NCBI RefSeq assembly: GCF_000686125.1
Contig: NZ_JMMA01000002.1
Span: forward strand, 496,001 to 560,000
Reading direction: 5' to 3'
Origin: Ruminococcus sp. NK3A76
Lineage (GTDB): Bacteria > Bacillota > Clostridia > Oscillospirales > Ruminococcaceae
Length of the DNA: 64,000 nt
How positions within the stretch are numbered: the stretch's first letter is position 1; each line of letters begins with the position of its first letter. This document shows positions 55,269 to 62,539 of this stretch, in pieces. The position numbers were made by a program, and so were the translations under genes. The notes under the pieces are model-generated. The model did not search any database, had not been told where the DNA came from, and worked only from the letters and a program-made list of their open reading frames with translations.

Positions 55269-55300
55269 GCACCCCGATGAAGATTCCATCGAGGTGTTTT
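55269..55300 (+). terminator. Possible second terminator
   Basis: Imperfect stem CACCCCGATG with CATCGAGGTG, followed by TTTTGATC. It sits in the gap 55176-55359, where I see no gene. Confidence 0.45.
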
Positions 55301-55359
55301 GATCTGCTGTTATTTGTCTGTTTTAGTTGTTAGTTAGCTCAAAAACTTCTGTGTGGCAC

Positions 55360-55390
55360 GTGCCCATATCGGGGGCACTTTTTTATTATT
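55360..55390 (+). terminator. Terminator upstream of the GNAT gene
   Basis: GTGCCC (55360-55365) pairs with GGGCAC (55373-55378), then TTTTTTATTATT. It sits 30 bp before the GNAT ATG and could act as an attenuator. Confidence 0.65.
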
Positions 55391-55418
55391 ATTTCGGCCG
55401 CATTAAGGAGAAAAAACT

Positions 55419-56557
55419 ATGAAAATATTATCTGTAAAAAACAACACTGACCTTTGTGAAAAGGTAAAGGACTATTGCAAAAACAACTGGGCAAAGGTGT
55501 ATGAGAGCTTTGCCAAGACTGCGGATAAAAGCGTTACAGCAGAGCGCTTTCCGCAGACATGGCTGATGTATGAGCGCCGCAAGGACGAGCCGCAGCTGAG
55601 TATCGCAGGCTTTTACCAGCTCGATGTGCAGGACGGACTGACTGTTCACACGTCGCTTACGCCGTTTATAACGACGCTGTTTGTTGATCCGTATTTTCGC
55701 AGCACAAGGCACTTCGGCGAAACTGCTCTTATGCACGCCCGTGAGATGCTCGGGGATATGGGCTATGACACGGCATATCTTCATACCGACCTTGTGGGCT
55801 ACTACGAGAAATACGGCTTTAGCGAGATAGGGCTCGATATCACCAACTACGGCAGCCCGACAAAGGTCTACTGCGCCGACACGATAACCGACATTTACTA
55901 CGAGGTGTATGATAAGCATAATAAAAAGCCCGACCATATCCGCCTTGGTATAGGCAACACCGCTGGGCCATTGTACGTCAGACACGCAGTCATATTTTCC
56001 GTCAGATTGGCTAAATTTACCGCAGGAATACTAACGTATTTCAAGGTAAATTTGGGTAATATGACGGAAAATTTGCAAGTGGATGGCGTGCAAAGGTATC
56101 CGCCGGTGGTTGTGCGGTGTTGCCTATATATAAGCTGAAAAACCGGCTTAATGAGAGCAGGGCGTGGCATCTGTGGTTTGACAAGCATTGCAGCTGCAAG
56201 CAGTGGATGGACATAGCTGACGATATTACTGTCACGGCATTCTGCGACGGGCGTGTGGTCGGCTCGGTGAACTTCCTGCAAAGCGGCAGTGACAAGAAAA
56301 ACTGGTATCTCGGCGATCTGTGCGTGGCTGAGGACTTCAGAAGGAGAGGCATAGCATCACAGCTGCTGCGCAAGGGCATGGGGCTTATCAGACGCAAGGC
56401 AAACGGCGGCGAGTATTTGTATGCCTATATTGACAGAGATAATAAGGCATCTGTCGGCCTGCATAAAAAGCTCGGCTTTGCCGACACCGGCGAGATAAGA
56501 CCCTTTGAGGAGCTTATGTTCGGCGATGAGGAGACAACGTGGGTGAAGTATCTTTGA
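55419..56557 (+). pseudogene. Tandem-GNAT acetyltransferase gene split by a MITE
   Basis: Two GNAT domains lie in the same direction. The first (55419-55951) includes FITTLFVDPYF and LHTDLVGYYEKYGFSEIG. The second (56128-56557) includes WYLGDLCVAEDFRRRGIASQLL, the acetyl-CoA loop. Between them is a 174-bp MITE. Removing the MITE and one 2-bp duplication joins the frames exactly, ...DHIRLG then IYKLKNRLNE..., giving a 320-residue tandem GNAT protein. As it stands, the first frame reads through the MITE and stops at 56136-56138, so its last about 60 residues come from the element. The second domain could start at GTG 56117 inside the MITE. Both halves may still be stable single-domain proteins. 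Confidence 0.8.
55952..56125. mobile_element. MITE-like element, copy 2 (174 bp)
   Basis: 12-bp terminal inverted repeats AGGCAACACCGC (55952-55963) and its complement (56114-56125) are flanked by an AT duplication (55950-55951, 56126-56127). It is inverted relative to copy 1 at 46082. It is inserted inside the tandem-GNAT gene. Confidence 0.8.
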
Positions 56558-56580
56558 TATAGTATCTTTGGCATAAAACG

Positions 56581-56617
56581 CAAGACCCTTTCCGGGCTTG
56601 AACCGGAGGGGGTCTTG
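56581..56617 (+). other. Hairpin after the GNAT gene
   Basis: CAAGACCC pairs with GGGTCTTG and, inside it, TCCGG with CCGGA. No U-run follows, so termination is uncertain. Confidence 0.5.
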
Positions 56618-56645
56618 TAATATGCCCTAAAAAACCGTCTTTTTA

Positions 56646-56675
56646 TTGACTTATACGAAGGTTGTGTGATATAAT
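56646..56675 (+). promoter_or_regulatory. Promoter of the DUF5662-like gene
   Basis: TTGACT (56646-56651), 18-bp spacer, TATAAT (56670-56675). Confidence 0.65.
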
Positions 56676-56702
56676 GATATTATACAAACCGAGGTGAAAG
56701 CA

Positions 56703-57230
56703 ATGAATAAAATCGCAGGACATTTTAAAACGATAACACACCACCGTCATCAGGTGATAAAAAACTGCTGGTATGCAGGTATATTCTTCCAGGGGCTGTT
56801 CCATGACCTGTCTAAGTATTCGCCGACAGAGTTCATTGTCGGGGTCAGGCACTATCAGGGCACACGCTCACCCAACGAGGGCGAAAGGGAGGACTACGGC
56901 TACTCTCTTGCGTGGATGCACCACAAGGGCAGGAACAAGCACCACTTTGAATACTGGACTGACTATGACAGCGTGACCAAAAAGCTAAAGCCTGTCAAGA
57001 TGCCGATGCGCTATGTCAAGGAGATGTTCTGTGACAGAATGGCGGCAAGCAAGACATATCTTGGCGAGAATTATTCCGACGCTGCACCGCTTGATTATTT
57101 CTTAAAGGGCAACACGGCCTCCCGTATGCACCCTGAAACGGCGGCGCTGCTTGAAAGGCTGCTCGTCATGCTCAAAGAAAAGGGCGAAAAAAAGACCTTT
57201 GCATACATCAGAAGACTAAAAGAATACTGA
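56703..57230 (+). CDS. DUF5662-like protein
   Basis: This 175-residue soluble protein has histidine-rich segments: THHRHQVIKNC near residue 12, HDLSKYSPTEF near 34, and WMHHKGRNKHHFEYW near 70, a pattern suggesting metal binding as in HD-like folds. It matches the DUF5662 type common in Firmicutes, whose function is unknown. The ATG at 56703 has AGGTGA upstream; the GTG at 56694 lies within that site. It is a single-gene transcript. Confidence 0.7.
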   Translation: MNKIAGHFKTITHHRHQVIKNCWYAGIFFQGLFHDLSKYSPTEFIVGVRHYQGTRSPNEGEREDYGYSLAWMHHKGRNKHHFEYWTDYDSVTKKLKPVKMPMRYVKEMFCDRMAASKTYLGENYSDAAPLDYFLKGNTASRMHPETAALLERLLVMLKEKGEKKTFAYIRRLKEY

Positions 57231-57350
57231 GATAAGCCCTGAAATAGAAAAATATGACTGCTATTTTCAGGCCGCTTTCATATACATATCACATTCAGAT
57301 ACTATAATAAGACTGTTGATATTATTATTTCTAAAAAAGGGGAGATATAT

Positions 57351-58031
57351 ATGCCAAGGATATTAGTTGTCGATGATGAGCCGAAGATAAGGGCACTTAT
57401 CAGAGAATACGCCGAGTGGGGCGGCTATGAGGTAGTCGAGGCGGCTGACGGTATGGAGGCAGCAGAGCTTGCAAAGGCTCACGACTATGACGTTATAGTT
57501 ATGGATATCATGATGCCCAAGCTCGACGGCTATTCGGCTGTAAAGGAGATAAGAAAGACCAAGAAGACACCTGTTATCATGCTCTCGGCAAGAGGTGAGG
57601 AGTATGACAAGCTTTTCGGCTTCGAGATAGGCGTTGATGACTATGTGGTAAAGCCCTTCTCGCCCAAGGAGCTCATGGCGAGGATAAAGGCAGTCATCGC
57701 ACGCTCAAAGCCCTCACGCATCAGCGAGGAGGAAGTGCTCATATATAAGGGACTGGAGATAAACTTCACAGCCCGTGAGGTGAAGATAGACGGCCAGAAG
57801 GTGCAGATGACCCCGAAGGAATACGACCTGCTTTTCTTCCTGGTGCGAAATATGAACATCGCCCTTTCAAGAGAAAAGCTGCTTGAAGAAGTATGGGGCT
57901 TTGACTTCTACGGCGATGACAGAACTGTGGATACTCATATCAAAATGCTCAGAAACAGCCTTGGTGAGTACCGCAACCTTATAGTGACCCTGAGAGGAAT
58001 GGGGTATAAGTTTGAAAAGATCGAGCAGTAG
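57351..58031 (+). CDS. OmpR/PhoB-family response regulator
   Basis: The 226-residue protein has a receiver domain with the acidic pair DDE (8-10), phosphorylation site Asp52 in VMDIMMP, and the conserved Lys in YVVKPFSP near 102. A winged-helix DNA-binding domain follows (about 128-225, with REVKIDGQKVQMTPKEYDLL and DRTVDTHIKMLR). It is co-transcribed with the sensor kinase, whose TTG start lies 20 bp inside this gene. GGGGAGA precedes the ATG. Target genes are not evident. Confidence 0.93.
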   Translation: MPRILVVDDEPKIRALIREYAEWGGYEVVEAADGMEAAELAKAHDYDVIVMDIMMPKLDGYSAVKEIRKTKKTPVIMLSARGEEYDKLFGFEIGVDDYVVKPFSPKELMARIKAVIARSKPSRISEEEVLIYKGLEINFTAREVKIDGQKVQMTPKEYDLLFFLVRNMNIALSREKLLEEVWGFDFYGDDRTVDTHIKMLRNSLGEYRNLIVTLRGMGYKFEKIEQ

Positions 58032-59529
58032 GACTGTGAACGGCACGCCCAGAAAGCATGGCATGAAATACTATGTGTGGATATATTTTATGATATTCAC
58101 CATACTTATTCTTGCTATACTCTGGGTGTTCCAGTATTTCTTTTTGCAAAACTACTATCGCTCGGCCAAGACGAGGGATATGACGCTTGCGGCACAGAAG
58201 CTCACTTCAAAGGCCGGCAGCGAGGATTTCTATTCGCTGATAAATGAGACGGCTTTCAAAAACGGCATGAACGTAAAGATAGTTGACGATATGGGCAACG
58301 AGCTGTATAACGTCAACAATATGGGCAGCTTTTCGCTGCTTGCGCAGGATAACTACGGCACCAAGCAGTTTGAGCTCATCAATAAGTATGAGGAGTCGGG
58401 CAAGGACACCTACAGCGAGGTCATAAGCAATTCTGACTTCAAGGTAAAGGAGATAGTTCTGGTATCGGGTGCCGGCAAGGGCTGCTATCTGATAATCGAA
58501 GCCTCTATCGAGCCGCTTGATTCCACAACAAGGATAATCAGGGAGCAGCTTTTCTATATCTCGATAATACTCTTTGAGCTGGCGTTTATCGTGACTATCA
58601 TCATATCAAGACGGCTGTCAAAGCCTATCACTGAGCTTACCAATACTGCGAGACAGTTCGGCTCGGGCGATTATGATATTAGCTTTACAGCCAAGGGCTA
58701 TAACGAGGTCGAGGAGCTTTCAAATGTGCTCGAAGACGCAAAGGACGAGATAAAGAAGGTAACTGACCTCAGAAAAGAGCTTATCGCAAACGTATCTCAC
58801 GACCTGAGAACACCTCTTACAATGGTCAAGGCATATGCTGAGATGATAAGAGACTTATCTGGCGATAACCCTGTCAAGCGTGAGGAGCACCTGAAGGTCA
58901 TAATTGATGAGTCGGACAGGCTCTCAAACCTTGTAAATGACCTGCTTGCCATATCCCGTATGGAGTCGGGCAATATGGAGCTCAACAAGCAGGAGTTCCA
59001 TATAGTAGACAAGCTCGAAGACTGCATGACGAGATACAAGCTGCTCGTTGAGCAGGAGGGCTATGATATACAGTATATCCCCGATGAGGACAGAGTGGTC
59101 TGCGCAGACCCTGAGAAGATAGACCAGGTAATATATAATTTCATAAACAACGCCATAAACTATACAGGCGAGGACAAGGTGATACGCCTTGTGCAGAAGA
59201 ACAAGCACGGCTGCGTGCGCATCGAGGTCACTGATAACGGGCAGGGCATATCCAAGGAGCTGCTGCCGAAGGTGTTCGACCGCTATTACAGGGGCGAAAA
59301 GTATAAGCGTGATGTGGTGGGTACAGGGCTCGGGCTCTCTATCTGCAAGGAGATACTTAAAAAGCATGATTTCGCTTTCGGTGTTTCGTCTACCGAGGGC
59401 GTGGGGTCGGTATTCTGGTTCGAGATGCCTGTTGAGGCTGAAAAGAAGCATTTAAAGCGACAGCCAAAGGAAAAGGAAAGGCCGCAGGAGCCTTTGACGG
59501 AAAATAATACTAAGCCAAAGGAGCAATAA
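58012..59529 (+). CDS. Sensor histidine kinase
   Basis: This 505-residue kinase has a transmembrane helix at about 20-46, an extracytoplasmic sensor (about 47-178), a second helix (about 181-199), a HAMP domain, the phospho-acceptor His263 in ANVSHDLRTPL, and an ATPase domain with NAINYTGEDK, DNGQGI and GTGLGLSICKEIL motifs. A Pro/Lys/Glu-rich tail follows. It begins at TTG 58012, with GGGG seven bases upstream, overlapping the response regulator by 20 bp. The two form a classic two-component pair; the signal is unknown. Confidence 0.92.
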   Translation: MKRSSSRTVNGTPRKHGMKYYVWIYFMIFTILILAILWVFQYFFLQNYYRSAKTRDMTLAAQKLTSKAGSEDFYSLINETAFKNGMNVKIVDDMGNELYNVNNMGSFSLLAQDNYGTKQFELINKYEESGKDTYSEVISNSDFKVKEIVLVSGAGKGCYLIIEASIEPLDSTTRIIREQLFYISIILFELAFIVTIIISRRLSKPITELTNTARQFGSGDYDISFTAKGYNEVEELSNVLEDAKDEIKKVTDLRKELIANVSHDLRTPLTMVKAYAEMIRDLSGDNPVKREEHLKVIIDESDRLSNLVNDLLAISRMESGNMELNKQEFHIVDKLEDCMTRYKLLVEQEGYDIQYIPDEDRVVCADPEKIDQVIYNFINNAINYTGEDKVIRLVQKNKHGCVRIEVTDNGQGISKELLPKVFDRYYRGEKYKRDVVGTGLGLSICKEILKKHDFAFGVSSTEGVGSVFWFEMPVEAEKKHLKRQPKEKERPQEPLTENNTKPKEQ

Positions 59530-59533
59530 ATAA

Positions 59534-59980
59534 ATGTCGGTTTTTTTTAAGGAGCTTATCGCAGTTTCGGGGCTGAGCTTTATAATAATGGGCAGGTATA
59601 TCTTCTACTGCCTTTTCCCGGTATTTATCAAGGCGGCAATGATGTTCCTGCTCGATGTCAAGGGAATGTGGAAGATCTCGCTCTCCTCGCTGCTGACACA
59701 GTTCACTCTCGTCGGGGCAGGGGCAATATTTGCAAGAATGATACATCCGGAGCTTGATATCTTTTATGCACTTGAAGATACCGGCATAGAAAATGTTGGG
59801 ATTTTCGTAATGTTGACACTGATTATCGTGTATATTTCGGCTGACATAATTATGATGAAAATATCAAATAAAGAACTTTTTTCTAACGTAAAGTCCCTAT
59901 TTACGGTACTTGGCGCAGACATTGTAAACTTTTTTCTAATTGTGCTCATGTTCTCCCACCAGATCATCATAACAGTGTAG
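59534..59980 (+). CDS. Small membrane protein after the two-component system
   Basis: A 148-residue protein with about four hydrophobic segments and few charged residues. It lies 4 bp after the sensor kinase stop, with AAGGAG within that kinase's last codons, so it is part of the same operon. It may be an accessory or target of the system. No family recognised. A terminator follows at 60029. Confidence 0.65.
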   Translation: MSVFFKELIAVSGLSFIIMGRYIFYCLFPVFIKAAMMFLLDVKGMWKISLSSLLTQFTLVGAGAIFARMIHPELDIFYALEDTGIENVGIFVMLTLIIVYISADIIMMKISNKELFSNVKSLFTVLGADIVNFFLIVLMFSHQIIITV

Positions 59981-60028
59981 TTTAAGCACCTGCTAAATGT
60001 TCTTATAAAGGTTAATATATTTATACTT

Positions 60029-60070
60029 AAGAACACCGTTCCCGTGTGAAGGAGCGGTGTTCTTTAATCG
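60029..60070 (+). terminator. Terminator of the two-component operon
   Basis: AAGAACACCG (60029-60038) pairs with CGGTGTTCTT (60055-60064), extended inward by TTCC/GGAG, then TTAATCGTTTT. Confidence 0.8.
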
Positions 60071-60136
60071 TTTTCGGATAAAATGTTAATATATAATCGT
60101 AAAATATCACTACTTTTATCGAAAACGTTTTAAGGC

Positions 60137-60165
60137 TTGACAAATCGGTTTAAATCTGCTATAAT
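60137..60165 (+). promoter_or_regulatory. Consensus promoter of the lacI-family gene (P1)
   Basis: TTGACA (60137-60142), 17-bp spacer, TATAAT (60160-60165): perfect match, leader about 370 nt. Confidence 0.8.
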
Positions 60166-60428
60166 GTTAAAGAAATCACAACGAAAACATTTACATTTTA
60201 TAGATTTATAGTGATTTTTAACATATGTGATTTCATCAGCTCGAAAAGGCGGCTAAATCTGATTGGAGATTTCGTTGTGGTTTCGTGAACGATTCGTGAA
60301 AGCACTTTGGAATTACAAATCGGTAACGTTTTACATAATTCAATATACAAGCTGCACAAAAAGCGAGTGTGAAAGTTGTGAAATTGTCCATAATTTATTA
60401 CATAGCGCATAAAAAAAGCATAAAACAC

Positions 60429-60457
60429 TTGCAATTATCTTCGGAATACTGTATATT
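60429..60457 (+). promoter_or_regulatory. Second promoter of the lacI-family gene (P2)
   Basis: TTGCAA (60429-60434), 17-bp spacer, TATATT (60452-60457), 80 bp before the gene. The operator box at 60502 would lie just downstream of its start. Confidence 0.5.
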
Positions 60458-60539
60458 TTTATGTAGCGGAAAGACCGGAAGGAACGCCGCAACGGCGCTA
60501 TCGAAAACGTTAACTTAATAAGAAGGGGCGAACGGTAAA

Positions 60540-60926
60540 ATGGTTTCTCTGAAAGATATATCAGTTCGCTGCGGCGTGTCGGTGGCAACTGTGAGCAAGG
60601 CGCTGAACGGTCATAAGGACGTAAGCGAGGCGACCAAGGAAAGGCTCATAAAGGCTGCGAAGGAAATGGGTTACTTCCCTAACTCGCAGGCGAGGGCGCT
60701 GAAGACTAACAGGACATATAACCTTGGGGTCATGTTCCTTGACGAAGCCGGCAGCGGTCTTACACATGAGTTCTTTGCAAGGCTTCTCAACAGCTTCAAG
60801 ATGGAAGCTGAGTCGGCCGGGTACGATATAACATTTATAAACAGAGATATGGGGTCAAGAAAAATGACCACATACGAACACTGTAAGTACAGAAATGTTG
60901 ACGGCGTGATAATCCAATCCCATTAA
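60540..60926 (+). pseudogene. LacI-family transcriptional regulator, truncated by an IS
   Basis: The frame encodes the N-terminal helix-turn-helix (SLKDISVRCGVSVATVSKALNG, about 3-24), the hinge and the start of the periplasmic-binding-like domain (NLGVMFLDEAGSG). It reads into the left end of an IS at 60915 and stops at TAA 60924-60926, so about 128 of the usual about 340 residues remain. The DNA-binding domain and both promoters are intact, but the dimerisation core is lost. GAAGGGG precedes the ATG. The rest of the gene is not seen within the window. Confidence 0.9.
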
Positions 60927-62529
60927 GTCACCCCATTCCCGCCAGCACTCCACTTATAAAAATACAATAAAACTCTAATATAAGGATATCAAGGCGCAGC
61001 AAAGCTGACGGTCATTTTGCCGCCTGAAAAAATATGAATTTCTCGGTCAGGCTATCCTGTAATTAAAATACACGTCCCGCCTTGCACCCTTTATTCGTGG
61101 TTTGTCTCGTCCTTTTCGGATCGGCAGTATGAATGCTGATATGAGTGCAGAAATGTCAGACTGAATAACCTTCCCCGATAAAAAGTTTCTGCATATCTGC
61201 ACCGCCTGAGAAAGGTTTATCCTGTAGGCGTATTTCCTGCCATTTTTTGAACGCTTGATATCAACTTGACCTGTGATAAGCTGGCAAAAGTTGTACATCA
61301 CCATTCTTGCATATATTTCCTGAAGTACACTGTCGGTTTTCTTAGAGTGATAATAATTCAGACCTATCGTGTGTTTCAGATCTCTGAATGATGTTTCTAT
61401 CCCCCAGCGCATACCGTAGAGCTTTTTGATCTCAATAGGCGGAAACTTTTCCTTCGGCAGATTTGTCATTATGACCTCATATTTTTCCTTGACCTTAAAG
61501 CGGACTATTCTTATCGGCAGCTCATAAAACTGTGGAGGAGCAGTGCGGTCAAAGCTTCTTGGAAGATAATCAAATGCAGTTGTGATATGCTTTATCCTGT
61601 GATCATTATTCATCATTTCTTTGATATCTTGAGTATATCTTCTGGTTAATTGCAGCGTTATGCACTCATCAAAAAATCTGTCCGGCAGACCAAGTCCGGC
61701 AGCAATACCTCTGCTGTCAATATCCTGTACCCTTATCAGAAACCTGTGCCCCGATTCGATAATATGCGCCATATCATTGTATGACTCGTATCCTCTGTCA
61801 GCAATAAAAATGATAGGGATATCGTCATTTCGGTGCTTTTCGACCATTTCGATAAATGCCTCTCTTTCATCGCAGTTACGCTTTTTCTTGATCACAACAT
61901 CTGTATATGTATGCCGCAAAAGGTCATACATGGCGTTGATGTGAAACAGATTGTAGTGCCTGCCGTTTGGATTAGAAAAATATGATGCCCGGTCATCGGG
62001 ATTGGTAGGCACATGAGAATCAGAGCCGTCAACAGCAAAAAGACGGTAGCCCTTATACAGATATTTTTTCTTGTTATCCGTAGTCGCTGAAACCAATCGG
62101 TCAAACAGAGCTTCAAACGCAGATGGCTTTATCTTAGCCCGAGCCTGAACAAAGGCAGAAGGCGTAGGGGTATTCTTTTTGAAATCAAAATACGGCAGCA
62201 ACTCGTGAGAGAGCGATCTGTCTTCCATAAGAAGCAGAGCCTTGAAAATATCCCGGGGCTTGAATTTGCCTTTTCGGGTAAAATTGCTTTTTGATGAAAC
62301 GAAAAATTCATCACGCTGCGAACAGATAACGTCAATAATATCCCATAAAGTTTTTCTCAATCTTCCTGCATATTTCATAATGAAAACCTCCTTGAAACGG
62401 TAAAAACTATACCTATTTAAAAGGGTTTAATTGCCGCAGGCAATTAAACCGCAGATTTTCATCAATTTGTCAAGTGGTTTTCTGTAAAGTTTTCATTTTG
62501 TACATATTTCGGTTGACTTAATGGGATTG
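60915..62529 (-). mobile_element. IS4-like insertion sequence, copy 1 (1615 bp)
   Basis: The element is bounded by 16-bp terminal inverted repeats, CAATCCCATTAAGTCA (60915-60930) and its complement (62514-62529). It encodes one DDE transposase on the minus strand. Its left flank is the interrupted lacI-family gene. A second copy starts 10 bp after its right end. Confidence 0.9.
61047..62378 (-). CDS. IS4-family DDE transposase (copy 1)
   Basis: The 443-residue transposase has the DDE pattern of IS4-type enzymes: AVDGSDSH (first Asp), FIADRGYESYND (second Asp) and the Y-x(2)-R-like WGIETSFRDLKHTIGLNYYHS block with the catalytic Glu. A helical N-terminal region precedes the catalytic core. The ATG (start 62378) follows an AAGGAGG-type site at about 62386-62392. 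It looks intact. Confidence 0.92.
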   Translation of the reverse strand: MKYAGRLRKTLWDIIDVICSQRDEFFVSSKSNFTRKGKFKPRDIFKALLLMEDRSLSHELLPYFDFKKNTPTPSAFVQARAKIKPSAFEALFDRLVSATTDNKKKYLYKGYRLFAVDGSDSHVPTNPDDRASYFSNPNGRHYNLFHINAMYDLLRHTYTDVVIKKKRNCDEREAFIEMVEKHRNDDIPIIFIADRGYESYNDMAHIIESGHRFLIRVQDIDSRGIAAGLGLPDRFFDECITLQLTRRYTQDIKEMMNNDHRIKHITTAFDYLPRSFDRTAPPQFYELPIRIVRFKVKEKYEVIMTNLPKEKFPPIEIKKLYGMRWGIETSFRDLKHTIGLNYYHSKKTDSVLQEIYARMVMYNFCQLITGQVDIKRSKNGRKYAYRINLSQAVQICRNFLSGKVIQSDISALISAFILPIRKGRDKPRIKGARRDVYFNYRIA

Positions 62530-62539
62530 TTTCATAAGA
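62530..62539. other. 10-bp spacer between the two IS copies
   Basis: TTTCATAAGA separates the right repeat of copy 1 from the left repeat of copy 2. It does not match the 10 bp before copy 1 (CGTGATAATC), so it is not a simple target duplication shared with the left flank. The abutting repeats also form a perfect 16-bp stem with this spacer as loop. Confidence 0.8.

Larger units (their letters stand above)
60067..60509 (+). promoter_or_regulatory. LacI-type operator boxes and leader of the lacI-family gene
   Basis: CGAAAACG-type boxes occur at 60069-60076 (inverted), 60120-60127, 60182-60189 (CGAAAACA) and 60502-60509. The second and third flank the main promoter 62 bp apart, and the fourth lies just before the regulator's ribosome site. 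This arrangement suggests autoregulation by the LacI-family protein encoded at 60540. The 370-nt region between the promoter and the gene has no open frame of note. Confidence 0.6.
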
